Source of the DNA: Streptomyces sp. CT34 | GTDB lineage: Bacteria > Actinomycetota > Actinomycetes > Streptomycetales > Streptomycetaceae | Direction of reading: 5' to 3' | NCBI RefSeq assembly: GCF_000805335.1 | Contig: NZ_KN708638.1 | Coordinates: forward strand, 4,224,487 to 4,288,486 | DNA length: 64,000 nucleotides | In this document: piece by piece, positions 37,284-45,669 of the stretch | Layout of the letters: every line of letters starts with the position of its first letter | How positions within the stretch are numbered: the stretch's first letter is position 1 | Program-made: the position numbers and the translations under genes | Notes under the pieces: generated by a model | Database searches by the model: none | What the model was told of the DNA's origin: nothing | What the model saw: the letters and a program-made list of their open reading frames with translations, nothing else

Positions 37284-37731
37284 TTCACTGCTTTCCGCGG
37301 CGGATTCGTCCGCTTGGTGCGCGGAAAATGCTGTCTGTGGGGAGGACCACTGATATTAGCGGGGCCGCACGGAGTGTTCCCAGATCAGGGCTTGTGGTTT
37401 CAACTACTGCCGGTATGGTCGAGTCCGGCTTGGCGGGGTGAGGGTCTTGTGGCCGCGCGAACGGCAGGCAAAGCTCGTCAGCCTAGCGGCTCAGCGGTCC
37501 GTGTCACCCGGACTTCCGGCTATTTGTCCGATGCGGTCGGCCAGGGTGGCATCCTGACGAGACGGAATCTGCACTACTTGCCGCAGGGAAGTGAGATTTG
37601 TCCGCTTTAAAGGGTGTTGCCGGAATCGCTTGAGTCGATGAAGAATTCCGGGGCAGGGCGGGGGAATTCCGGGCAGTTCCGATCAGCGGAACTGCAAAGA
37701 CCACCGAATGACGTTCGAGGCGAGGCAGACC
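37284..37731. promoter_or_regulatory. Long upstream region of flavohemoglobin gene
   Basis: This is a 448-bp non-coding gap of lower GC than the flanks. A candidate promoter reads TTGTGG (37392-37397), 16 bp, TATGGT (37414-37419), which would give a leader of about 300 nt. A 9-bp inverted repeat, GCAGTTCCG and CGGAACTGC (37673-37695, 5-nt loop), lies 36 bp before the start codon. A 98-codon open frame (37314-37610) was judged non-coding. Confidence 0.5.
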
Positions 37732-39651
37732 ATGGACGCTCCGACCACCACGTCGGCCGATAACGGCTCTTCTGGCGGGAGCAGTGGCGATTGGGGTTGG
37801 TTCACTCCGGCGTCGAAGAAATCCTCCGCAGAGAACCAGTCACGACAAAACGCCCGGGACGGGCGGCAATCGGCCCTGGACAACCGGAATGACCGCGGTG
37901 AGCGGGACGAACGTGCCGAAGCGGAACGGATGCCCACGCGGCCGGTCAATCCGATACGCCCGGTGGGCACCGCCGCGGAGCGGGTGCGCGAGCCGGAGCC
38001 GCAACGGGTGCCGCAGCAGGGACCGGCGCCGCAACGGGAACCGGGCCGTCAGGCCGGCGACCCCGCGTATGCCGAGCGGTCCGCCGCTCCCTATGCCGAG
38101 CAGGCCGCCCCCGCCCCCGCTCCCACCCCCGCTCCAGTACCCGCGTCCGCGTACGCCCCTCCGCGCCGTGAGGCCGAGCCGGAGCCCGTACACGAACCGG
38201 AGTCAGCGCGCGAGCCGGAGCCCGTGCACGAGCCGGTGCGGAACCCCTTCGACCCGTTCGGCGCCCCCTACGTCCGCACCACTCAGACGACGTCGACCCC
38301 GCCGTCCCCGGTAGCCGCTTCGACCCCGCCGTCCCCGGTAGCCGCTTCGGCACCATCGCCCCCGTCAGCCGCTTCGGCATCGCCGGCCCCGAAAGCCGCT
38401 CCGACACCGCCGCCCCCCGCGGCCTCTCCGGCGCCGGCAGCCCCGGCCCCGCCCGCTCCGGAGCCCACCCTCAGCGCCGTGGCAGCCTCCGCCTCCGCCA
38501 CGGAACCGGCCTCGCCCGACGCGATCCTCATCCGCCGCACCATGTCCGAGATCGAGCCGGTCGCCGACAAGGTCACCTCGTACTTCTACGCGCTGCTGTT
38601 CGTCCGGCATCCCGACCTGCGGGCGCTGTTTCCCGCCTCGATGGACACCCAGCGCGACCGGCTCTTCAAGGCGCTGCTCACCGCGGCCCAGCACGTCGAC
38701 GACGCCGCGGTGCTCACCGAGTACCTCTCCCACCTGGGCCGCGGGCACCGCAAATACGGGACCCAGCCCGACCACTATCCCGCGGTCGGTGAATGCCTGC
38801 TGGCCGCGCTCTCCCGTTACGCGACGTCCAGTTGGAGTCCGGAGGCCGAGGCCGCGTGGGTGCGCGCGTACACCGCGATCTCGCAGATCATGATCGACGC
38901 GGCGGCCGAGAACGAGACCGTCGCGCCCGCCTGGTGGCAGGCCGAGGTCGTCTCACATGAGCTGCGCACGCCCGACACCGCGGTGGTCACGGTCCGCCCG
39001 GACCAGCCGTATCCCTTCCGGGCCGGTCAGTACACCAGCCTGGAGACGCCGTGGTGGCCGCGGGTCTGGCGGCACTACTCCTTCGCCTCCGCGCCGCGTT
39101 CGGACGGGCTGCTGTCGTTCCACGTGAAGGCGGTGCCGGCCGGCTGGGTCTCCAACGCGATGGTGCACCGCGCCCGGCCGGGCGACGTGCTCCGGCTCGG
39201 CGCCCCGGCCGGTTCGATGACGGTCGACCACACCAGCCGCACCGGCCTGCTGTGCGTCGGCGGCGGTACCGGCATCGCGCCCATCAAGGCACTGATCGAG
39301 GACGTCGCGCAACACGGCGCCCGGCGCCCCGTGGACGTCTTCTACGGCGCCCGCAGCGAGCACGATCTCTACGACATCGACACCATGCTGCGGCTGGACC
39401 AGACCCACCCGTGGCTGTCGGTCCGCCCGGTCGTCGCCATCGGGCCCGGGACACGGGGCGGGCCCGGCACCATCACAGGCCAACTCCCCGATGCCGTACG
39501 GCAATACGGGCCGTACCGGGAATATGACGCGTATCTGTCCGGTCCACCGGGGCTGATACGCAGTGGGGTGGACGCTCTGGTGGGGGTCGGTGTTCCGTCC
39601 GATCGCATACGGCACGACTCCATCGAAGAGCTGGTATCGACAGGAGACTGA
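37732..39651 (+). CDS. Flavohemoglobin-like protein with long disordered N-terminal extension
   Basis: The 639-aa product has three parts. Residues 1-~260 are low complexity: Ser/Gly, then Arg/Glu/Asp-rich, then Pro/Ala/Glu repeats with an exact 27-bp tandem duplication. A globin domain follows (IEPVADKVTSYFYALLFVRH) with B10-type Tyr and proximal His in GRGHRKYG. The reductase part has the FAD motif RHYSFASAP and the NAD(P) motif GGGTGIAPIK. Flavohemoglobins oxidise NO to nitrate or reduce it under low oxygen. Normal Hmp is ~400 aa, so the extension is extra. The ATG at 37732 has GAGGCGAGGC upstream, better than the ATG at 37708. It is followed 4 bp later by a PNPOx-like gene. Confidence 0.9.
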   Translation: MDAPTTTSADNGSSGGSSGDWGWFTPASKKSSAENQSRQNARDGRQSALDNRNDRGERDERAEAERMPTRPVNPIRPVGTAAERVREPEPQRVPQQGPAPQREPGRQAGDPAYAERSAAPYAEQAAPAPAPTPAPVPASAYAPPRREAEPEPVHEPESAREPEPVHEPVRNPFDPFGAPYVRTTQTTSTPPSPVAASTPPSPVAASAPSPPSAASASPAPKAAPTPPPPAASPAPAAPAPPAPEPTLSAVAASASATEPASPDAILIRRTMSEIEPVADKVTSYFYALLFVRHPDLRALFPASMDTQRDRLFKALLTAAQHVDDAAVLTEYLSHLGRGHRKYGTQPDHYPAVGECLLAALSRYATSSWSPEAEAAWVRAYTAISQIMIDAAAENETVAPAWWQAEVVSHELRTPDTAVVTVRPDQPYPFRAGQYTSLETPWWPRVWRHYSFASAPRSDGLLSFHVKAVPAGWVSNAMVHRARPGDVLRLGAPAGSMTVDHTSRTGLLCVGGGTGIAPIKALIEDVAQHGARRPVDVFYGARSEHDLYDIDTMLRLDQTHPWLSVRPVVAIGPGTRGGPGTITGQLPDAVRQYGPYREYDAYLSGPPGLIRSGVDALVGVGVPSDRIRHDSIEELVSTGD

Positions 39652-39655
39652 AGAC

Positions 39656-40597
39656 TTGGCAGTTGACGGTGAATACGGCCGGGCAGGGGAGGTACGGGAC
39701 GTTCTCGGGCAGGAGGAGCGCCCCGGAAGCGATGGTGAGCACCTGGTGCAGCAGAGACTCGGCACGACCGAGCGCGCCGACCGGTTCTACCACGACCAGG
39801 TTCTCGACCATCTCAACGGCCTTATGCGGGAGTTCGTCGCGAGACAGGAGATGTTCTTCCTGGCCACCGCCGACCGGCACGGCGAGTGCGACGCGACCTT
39901 CCGGGCCGGTCCGCCCGGCTTCGTGCAGGTGCTGGACAAGCGGCTGCTGGCGTACCCGGAGTACCGCGGCAACGGCGTCATGGCGTCCGTCGGCAACATC
40001 TCCGAGAACCCGCGCCTGGGCATCCTGATGATCGACTTCACCCGCGACCGCATTGGGCTGCACGTCAACGGCCGGGCGCGGGTGGTGCTGGACGAGGAGA
40101 TGCGGGCCGCCCACCCCGGGCTGCCGGTCGACCCGGTCCCCGGCCGGCGGGCGCAGCTGTGGGTCGCGGTCGAGGTCGAGGAGGCGTACGTTCACTGCGC
40201 CAAGCACATTCCCCATATGCAGAAGGTCCCGGCGCAGGCGCGCGGTGCGCGGGCCTGGGGCACCGACGACGTCAAGCGCAAGGGTGGGGACTTCTTCGGC
40301 GCCGCCGCCGAGGCGGCCGGACGCCCGCCCTTCCGGCGCCCGCAGCACAAGAACGAGCAACTGCGCGGCGGACTGCACGAGGACCTGGCGGAGCCGGTCC
40401 CCGGGGATGCCCCGGCGTACCGTCCGCCGGGCAGCGCGCCCCGCGCCGCTCCCCCGCTCGCCCGGGACGACGTGGCGGCGGCGCTGAACGGGGAGTTCCG
40501 CGACCGGGTCGAGCGGGTGCTGGCACGTGCCCAGCCGCGCGGTCCCGCCGAGGAAGCCCCGGAGTTCCGCGGCTGGTTCGACCGGCGTGACGTCTGA
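39656..40597 (+). CDS. PNPOx-like FMN-binding split-barrel protein
   Basis: The 313-aa product starts at TTG 39656 (AGGAG about 9 nt upstream), just 4 bp after the flavohemoglobin stop; the frame is open further up but without a good RBS. The core (REFVARQEMFFLATADRHGECDATFRAGPPGF, GVMASVGNISENPRLGILMIDF, LHVNGRARVV, YVHCAKHIPHM) is the split-barrel flavin fold of the pyridoxamine-phosphate oxidase superfamily. The C-terminal ~110 residues are charged and Pro-rich and not part of the fold. Coupling with the flavohemoglobin suggests a joint role in NO or redox chemistry, by inference. Confidence 0.87.
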   Translation: MAVDGEYGRAGEVRDVLGQEERPGSDGEHLVQQRLGTTERADRFYHDQVLDHLNGLMREFVARQEMFFLATADRHGECDATFRAGPPGFVQVLDKRLLAYPEYRGNGVMASVGNISENPRLGILMIDFTRDRIGLHVNGRARVVLDEEMRAAHPGLPVDPVPGRRAQLWVAVEVEEAYVHCAKHIPHMQKVPAQARGARAWGTDDVKRKGGDFFGAAAEAAGRPPFRRPQHKNEQLRGGLHEDLAEPVPGDAPAYRPPGSAPRAAPPLARDDVAAALNGEFRDRVERVLARAQPRGPAEEAPEFRGWFDRRDV

Positions 40598-40630
40598 GAC
40601 GGGGCGCGAGGGGCCGCGCCCGGTGGCCGC

Positions 40631-41110
40631 TCAGCCCAGATCGGGAGCGTGCATCGCGCGCACGCCTTCGATATTGCCGTCGAGGTAGTGCCGCAGCGAG
40701 AGCGGTACGACCTCGACGGAGGCGATCCCGACGCGGGTGAAGGGCACCCGCACGACCTCGTACTCCCCGCACGGCTCATCGACCTCGGGGCCGTGCCGGC
40801 GCGAGAGGTCCATCGAGTCGAGCCGGCAGACGAAGAAGTGCTGCACCTTGACGCCGTCGACACCGCCGTCGCTGAAGTGCTCGACGGTGTCGACGAAGAC
40901 CGGCACCACGTCCGTGATCTTGGCGCCCAGCTCCTCGTCCAGTTCGCGGTGGAGGGCGTCGATGACGGTGGCGTCCTCGGGTTCCACACCGCCGCCGGGA
41001 GTGATCCAGTACGGTGCCCGCCCCGGCTTGGTGCGTTTGATCAGTACGAGATCCGCTCCGTCGAGCAGAATCGCGCGGGCGGTGCGTTTGACGACTGGCC
41101 GTACGGTCAT
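40631..41110 (-). CDS. NUDIX hydrolase
   Basis: The 159-aa product has a NUDIX fold with the box ending HRELDEELGA, carrying the metal-binding REUxEE. The upstream Glu of the GX5E part is replaced by Ala (GGVEPEDATVIDALHREL), so the box is slightly non-standard. N-terminal strand: RAILLDGADLVLIKRTKPGRAPYWITPGGG. It probably hydrolyses a nucleoside diphosphate derivative; the substrate is unknown. It converges with the PNPOx-like gene and follows lysR on the minus strand with a 54-bp gap. Confidence 0.9.
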   Translation of the reverse strand: MTVRPVVKRTARAILLDGADLVLIKRTKPGRAPYWITPGGGVEPEDATVIDALHRELDEELGAKITDVVPVFVDTVEHFSDGGVDGVKVQHFFVCRLDSMDLSRRHGPEVDEPCGEYEVVRVPFTRVGIASVEVVPLSLRHYLDGNIEGVRAMHAPDLG

Positions 41111-41164
41111 AGGGGACAGATGCCGCAGTCGCCGCCTGGTGAAACCCGTGCCCCACCACTCACG

Positions 41165-42061
41165 TCACCAGTCGACCGCCGTGCGCAGCAGCCACTCGTG
41201 TGCCCGCGCGATGTGCGGCAGCCCCAGCGTCCCCGTCCGTACGGCGAGGAAGTACGTGCGCAGCGGGGGCACCGGCGGTTCGAGGAGGGCGACCACCGCG
41301 CCGCTGTCCAGCGCCTCGGTGCACAGGTAGCGGGGCAGTACGGCCAGCCCCGCGCCCGCCACGACGCAGGCCAGAACCGCCCGCAGATCGGCGGCGATCA
41401 CCGCCGCCGAGGCGGCGGGCTTGGCGTCGAAGACCGCGGACCAGTAGCGGGCGATCAGCGGCAGGCTCTCGTGGACCTCGACGAGCGGTACCGGGTCCAG
41501 CACGCGTACGCCGCGGTCCTGGAGGACGCCGGGGCCGCCGACCCGGGCCGCCCAGCGTGGCGCGGCGATCAGCACATGTTCCTCGTCGCACAGCGGGGTG
41601 GCGGTGAGCAGTCCGCCGCGCGGCCGGGCGGTGGTGACGGTCAGGTCGTGGTGGCCGGCCGCCAGGCCGTTGAGCAGCTCGTCGGCGGCCCCGAAGGCGG
41701 TGCGTATGGACAGGCCCTGGGCGATGAGCGGGGTGAGTGCGGGCAGCGCGCGCTCGGCGGTGAACTCCGGGGGGCCGCCGAGGTGCAGGGTACGGGTGGC
41801 GGAGTCCTGGTCCAGTCCGGCTTCGGTGATCTCGGTCAGGGCGTCGAGGTGGGGCGCGACCTTGTGGGCGAGTTCGTCGCCTACGGTGGTGGGGGTGACC
41901 CCACGGGCGTAGCGGAGGAAGAGCGGGCGGCCCAACTGGCGTTCCAGGGCCCGTATTTGGCTGGTCACGGCGGGCTGGGACAGGCCGAGCAGCGCCGCGG
42001 CACGGGTGAACGAGCCGGCCCGGTGCACGGTGACGAAGGTACGCAGCAGCGCCAGATCCAT
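41165..42061 (-). CDS. LysR family transcriptional regulator
   Basis: The 298-aa product has the N-terminal LysR HTH (LALLRTFVTVHRAGSFTRAAALLGLSQPAVTSQIRALERQLG) and a periplasmic-binding-like effector domain (HLGGPPEFTAERALPAL). RBS AGGAGGTACGCG before the ATG is strong. A possible LysR box, CTAT-N10-ATAG, lies 42 bp upstream at 42104. There is no divergent partner; the nearest candidates for control are the NUDIX gene downstream or the gene itself. The effector is unknown. Confidence 0.93.
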   Translation of the reverse strand: MDLALLRTFVTVHRAGSFTRAAALLGLSQPAVTSQIRALERQLGRPLFLRYARGVTPTTVGDELAHKVAPHLDALTEITEAGLDQDSATRTLHLGGPPEFTAERALPALTPLIAQGLSIRTAFGAADELLNGLAAGHHDLTVTTARPRGGLLTATPLCDEEHVLIAAPRWAARVGGPGVLQDRGVRVLDPVPLVEVHESLPLIARYWSAVFDAKPAASAAVIAADLRAVLACVVAGAGLAVLPRYLCTEALDSGAVVALLEPPVPPLRTYFLAVRTGTLGLPHIARAHEWLLRTAVDW

Positions 42062-42103
42062 CGCGTACCTCCTGCGCCCCTAGGAAGCCTGGTCGCGAGC
42101 CAA

Positions 42104-42121
42104 CTATAAATTTGTCGATAG
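42104..42121. promoter_or_regulatory. Possible LysR-type operator
   Basis: CTATAAATTTGTCGATAG has matched 4-bp ends (CTAT/ATAG) around 10 AT-rich bases, in the lysR upstream region. The match to the T-N11-A rule is only approximate. Confidence 0.35.
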
Positions 42122-42183
42122 GGCTGTGTCGCTAGCGTGATTGGACACTGACGCTCAGTCAACTAGCCTTGTTGAAGCGGTTC

Positions 42184-42197
42184 GTTTCACGTGAAAC
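42184..42197. repeat. parS: parS site
   Basis: This is a perfect 14-bp parS between cystathionine gamma-lyase (minus, ends at 42322) and lysR. Confidence 0.95.
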
Positions 42198-42239
42198 AAC
42201 GGGTCCGTGCAACATCCGGGCCGGTGCAGGCGGACCGCC

Positions 42240-42276
42240 GGCCGGCAGGGTGACGAGGGGGGATACCCTGCCGGCC
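42240..42276 (-). terminator. Terminator-like hairpin after cystathionine gamma-lyase gene
   Basis: 12-bp arms GGCCGGCAGGGT and ACCCTGCCGGCC flank a 13-nt loop, 46 bp downstream of the minus-strand gene end. Confidence 0.7.
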
Positions 42277-42321
42277 CTTTGTGCGCCGCCACCTTCCTGC
42301 GAGGCGTCGCCGGTCGTGATC

Positions 42322-43470
42322 TCAGGCGACCGGCCGGACATGGTGATCCGGATTGGCCGCGTCCAGCGCGCGGAGGACATCCGCGACCAGATCCTCCGGC
42401 TCCTCGACGCCGACCGAGAAGCGGATGAAGCCCTCCGGGACGTCGTCGCCGCCCCAGCGCCCGCGTCGCTCGGCGGTGGACCGTACGCCGCCGAAGCTCG
42501 TCGCGTCGTCCACCAGCGTCAGCGCGGCCAGGAACCGCTCTGCATACGCCTGGTCGGGGAGCGTGAAGGAGACCACGCAGCCGAAGCGGCCGGAGCGCAT
42601 CTGCCGGACGGCGAGCGGATGGGACGGGTCGGACGGCAGTCCGGGGTGCCGCAGGCCGGTGACCTCGGGGCGCTCGGCCAGCGCCATGGCGAGCGCCAGG
42701 GCGCCGGTCGCCTGCTGGCGGACGCGCAGCGCCAGGGTGGCCAGCGAGCGGTGTGCGAGCCAGCTCTCCATGGGGCCGGGGATCGCGCCGACGGTCTTGC
42801 GCCACAGCCGTACGCCGTCGGCGAGCGCGGCGTCGTGGGTGCTGGCGTACCCCAGCAGGACATCGCCGTGTCCGGTCAGTGCCTTGGTGCCGCTGGCGAC
42901 CGAGAAGTCGGCACCGAGGTCCAGCGGGCGCTGGCCGAGCGGGGTGGCGAGGGTGTTGTCGACGGCGACCAGGGCGCCGCGGGCGTGCGCCGCGTCGGCC
43001 AGCCGCCGGATGTCGCAGACGTCGAGACCGGGGTTGGAGGGAGATTCGATCCACAGCAGGCGGGCGCCGTCGAGGACGCCGAGCTGGGCGTCGTCCGCGG
43101 TGGGCGCCGTGCGGACCTCGATGCCGTAGCTCTCCAGACGGGCGCGGACGGCCGGCAGCAGTTGGTAGCCGTCGCTGGGCAGCACCACCGCGTCGCCGGA
43201 ACGCAGTTGGGAGAAGAGGACGGCGGTGATCGCGGCCATGCCGGAGGCGAAGGCGACGGTGTGCGCGGGCCGGTCCGGCGATTCCAGTTCGCCGATGGCG
43301 GCTTCCAGCCGGGTCCAGGTCGGGTTGGCGTCGCGGCCGTAGGTGTACGGGCCGGCGGCGTCGCCGGGGAGGTGGTAGTGGGCCGCGAAGACCGGCCCGG
43401 GGAGGGTCGGTTCGTAGGCTGCCGACTCGGGGAGCCCGGCCCGTACGGCGCGGGTGCCGTCGCCCGTCAT
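42322..43470 (-). CDS. Cystathionine gamma-lyase-type PLP enzyme
   Basis: Enzymes of the Cys/Met metabolism PLP family cleave cystathionine to cysteine, 2-oxobutyrate and ammonia, or the reverse reactions. The 382-aa product has YTYGRDANPTWTRLEAAIGELE (family start), HTVAFASGMAAI, WIESPSNPGLDVCDI and the Schiff-base Lys in SVASGTKALTGHGD. The C-terminal PEGFIRFSVGVEEPEDLVAD block is characteristic. Its ATG overlaps the ptpA stop (ATGA), and RBS AAGGAG lies within ptpA, so the genes are coupled. Gamma-synthase specificity cannot be excluded. Confidence 0.9.
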   Translation of the reverse strand: MTGDGTRAVRAGLPESAAYEPTLPGPVFAAHYHLPGDAAGPYTYGRDANPTWTRLEAAIGELESPDRPAHTVAFASGMAAITAVLFSQLRSGDAVVLPSDGYQLLPAVRARLESYGIEVRTAPTADDAQLGVLDGARLLWIESPSNPGLDVCDIRRLADAAHARGALVAVDNTLATPLGQRPLDLGADFSVASGTKALTGHGDVLLGYASTHDAALADGVRLWRKTVGAIPGPMESWLAHRSLATLALRVRQQATGALALAMALAERPEVTGLRHPGLPSDPSHPLAVRQMRSGRFGCVVSFTLPDQAYAERFLAALTLVDDATSFGGVRSTAERRGRWGGDDVPEGFIRFSVGVEEPEDLVADVLRALDAANPDHHVRPVA

Positions 43471-44021
43471 GCGCTCTCCTTATGGTGGTGGGGCGGGTGC
43501 GGCCGGGGCTCGGCGGGGTCGGGCGCGCCGGAGGTGACCTCGGCGCGGACCGCCTCCAGAAGCCCGTCGCAGGCCGTTTCGATCATGCCCAGGCACTCCT
43601 CGAAATCCTCGGGGCCGCCGTAGTACGGGTCGGGTACGTCGAGGTCCGCGCCGGATCCCGGGACGGTGCCGTACGAGCGCAGCAGGCGGATTTTCGCGGC
43701 GTCCCTGGCGGTGGGGGCCAGCCGGCGCAGCTCGCGCAGATGGCCCGAGTCGAGCGCGAGCACCAGGTCGAGGCGGGCGAACCAGGAGGCGTGGAACTGC
43801 CGGGCGGTGTGGGCACACGGATAGCCGCCCGCGCGCAGTACGGCGACCGTGCGCGGGTCGGCTCCGTGGCCTTCGTGCCAGCCGCCGGTACCGGCGCTGT
43901 CGATCTCTACCAGGGCGTCGAGCCCGTCCTCCCCGATGCGGGTGCGGAAGACCGACGCGGCCATCGGCGAGCGGCAGATGTTGCCGGTGCAGACGAAGCA
44001 GACGCGATAGGGGGTGGACAA
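43467..44021 (-). CDS. ptpA: Low-molecular-weight protein tyrosine phosphatase
   Basis: This enzyme dephosphorylates phosphotyrosine. The 184-aa product starts at TTG (44021) and has the P-loop VCTGNICRSP with nucleophile Cys11 and Arg17, and the general-acid region DVPDPYYGG near residue 128. A ~20-residue His/Pro-rich tail (EPRPHPPHHHKES) is additional. In S. coelicolor PtpA has been linked to secondary metabolite regulation (recalled). It is 3 bp from the holin-like gene upstream and overlaps the lyase gene downstream by 4 bp, so three genes form an operon. The weak TTG start probably limits its level. Confidence 0.93.
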   Translation of the reverse strand: MSTPYRVCFVCTGNICRSPMAASVFRTRIGEDGLDALVEIDSAGTGGWHEGHGADPRTVAVLRAGGYPCAHTARQFHASWFARLDLVLALDSGHLRELRRLAPTARDAAKIRLLRSYGTVPGSGADLDVPDPYYGGPEDFEECLGMIETACDGLLEAVRAEVTSGAPDPAEPRPHPPHHHKESA

Positions 44022-44024
44022 GTG

Positions 44025-44402
44025 TCAGTCCTCGTCGGGGAGGATCACGTGCATCGCCCAGGCGACGATGGAGACGATCACGCCGCCGACCAGGGCCGTC
44101 CAGAAGCCGTCCACATGGAAGGCCAGGTGGGCCTTGCCGGCGAGCCAGGAGGTCAGCAGCAGCATCAGCGCGTTCACGACGAGCGTGATCAGGCCGAGGG
44201 TGAGGATGAACAGGGGGAAGGACAGCAGCTTCACCACGGGCTTGACGATGAAGTTGACCAGCCCGAAGATCAGCGCGACGAGGACGAGTGTCAGTACCTT
44301 GCGGCCGGTGTTCTCACCGGTGAGCGTGATGCCCTTGAGCAGCCAGATGGCCACGGCCAGTGCCGCGGCGTTGGCGATCGTCTTGACCAGAAAATGCTTC
44401 AT
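44025..44402 (-). CDS. Phage holin family 4-like membrane protein
   Basis: The 125-aa product has four hydrophobic helices (IANAAALAVAIWLLKGITL, VLTLVLVALIFGLVNFIVK, PLFILTLGLITLVVNALMLLL, FWTALVGGVIVSIVAW). The motif FIVKPVVKLLSFPLFILTLGL is the hallmark of the Phage_holin_4_2 family, found in many non-phage genomes. Despite the name, there is no lysis gene here, so a role as a general membrane protein is more likely. It is divergent from the cupin gene across 48 bp and heads the holin-like/ptpA/lyase operon. Confidence 0.9.
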   Translation of the reverse strand: MKHFLVKTIANAAALAVAIWLLKGITLTGENTGRKVLTLVLVALIFGLVNFIVKPVVKLLSFPLFILTLGLITLVVNALMLLLTSWLAGKAHLAFHVDGFWTALVGGVIVSIVAWAMHVILPDED

Positions 44403-44450
44403 GGTGAGATCGTCGCAGACGACTCTGAATCAGCGAGGGGTGCGAACGGC

Positions 44451-44768
44451 ATGAAGGCTTTCCGACTGGATGAACTCGAAGCAGAGCGGGTCGCGAACGA
44501 CGGCGCATATCTGCAGTTCCTCCGGGAACGCAACATGTCGGTCGGCCTGTACGCGCTGGATGCCGGCAGCACCGATCCGCAGCAGCCGCACGCGCAGGAC
44601 GAGGTGTATCTCGTGGTCAGCGGCCGTGGGGCGATCACCGTGGGCACGGAGACGGAGTCGGTGGCGCGCGGCAGTGTGGTCTATGTGCCGGCCGGGGTGC
44701 CGCACAAGTTCCATCACATCAGCGAGGACCTCCGGGTCATGGTGGTCTTCTCTCCGCCCGAGAGCTGA
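44451..44768 (+). CDS. Cupin domain protein
   Basis: The 105-aa product is a single cupin barrel. Motif 1 is approximated by PHAQDEVYLVVSGRGAITVG and motif 2 by GSVVYVPAGVPHKFHHIS. The metal-binding positions (His, Glu in motif 1; His in motif 2) are present. The N-terminal MKAFRLDELEAERVANDGAYLQF is helical. It could be a small dioxygenase, isomerase or sugar/ligand-binding protein; the function is not predictable. It begins 48 bp from the divergent holin-like gene. Confidence 0.88.
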   Translation: MKAFRLDELEAERVANDGAYLQFLRERNMSVGLYALDAGSTDPQQPHAQDEVYLVVSGRGAITVGTETESVARGSVVYVPAGVPHKFHHISEDLRVMVVFSPPES

Positions 44769-44962
44769 GGGCCGGACCCCGGAACCCGTAGGGGTCAGGT
44801 CAGGGATGAGCCGGGGCTGTCAGGCCCCCGCGGCGGCCCCCGGCGCCCTAGCATCGATGGTGTAAGGCCGGAAGACCGGCAGACGCGCGGAGGCGGACGG
44901 TGCCATCGGCGCGGCAGGCAGTGACCGACATCGGCGAGAGAGACAGAAAGCAGGGCAGAGCA

Positions 44963-45187
44963 GTGGCTGGTAAGGGGATATTCGCAGGGCTTCCGTGGTG
45001 GGTCACCTGGGTCGTGGTGCCCGTCATCCTGATCGTGGTCTTCGGCGGGCTGCTCGCCACGGCACTCGGCTTCTTGATCGGCGTGCTGTTCAAGGTCCTG
45101 ATCGCGGCGGCCCTGATCGCCGGCGTCATCTACCTCGTGCGGAGGTTCACCGGATCCTCGTCGTCCTCTTCGAAGAGCGACTGGTAA
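44963..45187 (+). CDS. DUF5326 family small membrane protein
   Basis: The 74-aa product from GTG 44963 starts VAGKGIFAGLPWWVTW and has two TM helices (VVVPVILIVVFGGLLATAL and GVLFKVLIAAALIAGVIYL) and a Ser-rich tail. The GLPWWV start is that of the DUF5326 family. An alternative GTG at 44900 (RBS GGAGG, 95 aa) cannot be ruled out. A strong terminator follows. Function is unknown. It stands between the cupin and ssgR genes, all on plus. Confidence 0.75.
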   Translation: MAGKGIFAGLPWWVTWVVVPVILIVVFGGLLATALGFLIGVLFKVLIAAALIAGVIYLVRRFTGSSSSSSKSDW

Positions 45188-45232
45188 GGCCGGGGCCTAC
45201 TGACCGACACTGTCCGGCCCGCACCGTCCGAT

Positions 45233-45264
45233 GACGCCCTGCCCCGCCTCGGGGGCAGGGCGTC
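45233..45264 (+). terminator. Terminator hairpin after DUF5326 gene
   Basis: 13-bp arms GACGCCCTGCCCC and GGGGCAGGGCGTC flank a 6-nt loop, 45 bp after the stop codon. Confidence 0.85.
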
Positions 45265-45669
45265 CGGCGTTCCGGAGGGCGCCTGCCGGAGGGTCCGGCT
45301 CCGGTCCGACACTCCCACCGCTGCTGTCGAACGGGGTTCGGATACCTGCCAGTTGATCACCCTTCGCAGTAAGGGTGTTGAGGGCATTCCGGCTGTTCGC
45401 CCGGTGCGCGCGCTCGGCCTCCTCGCGTCGTCGGCGGGTGCCGGAGGTCCCGGCCGGGTCAACTCCCCCGGCTTTCCGCTCGCGGCCCCGATCCGCGCGG
45501 CTAGAGTGCGTGCGCGGGCGCCTTCCGGAGGCTGACGTTCCGGAAAGTACCGAGTGGGCGAGGACGGACCGGGCGTCGCCGATGATGCCTCCGAAGACGC
45601 GCGCGGTCCCGGGAGCGGGTCCCGGGACTTGGGCCACGGGCCCATGGCGCTCGTACCTGGGGGACGGCA
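45265..45669. other. ssgR upstream region
   Basis: About 405 bp lie between the terminator and ssgR. They must hold the ssgR promoter. A TAGAGT around 45502 could be a -10, but no matching -35 is clear. No gene was recognised. Confidence 0.4.

Noticed and set aside
37314..37610. 98-codon open frame upstream of the flavohemoglobin gene
   Set aside because: It has no RBS, an unusual residue mix (Trp/Cys/Gly) and no third-position GC bias. It is more likely leader DNA.
39119..39132. parS-like GTTCCACGTGAAGG
   Set aside because: It is 11/14 within coding sequence of the flavohemoglobin (SFHVKA) and not palindromic. Codon usage explains it.
44025..44402. Prophage signal from the holin-like gene
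   Set aside because: The family is widespread in non-phage bacteria. There are no lysin, tail, integrase or attachment sites around, so no prophage is claimed.
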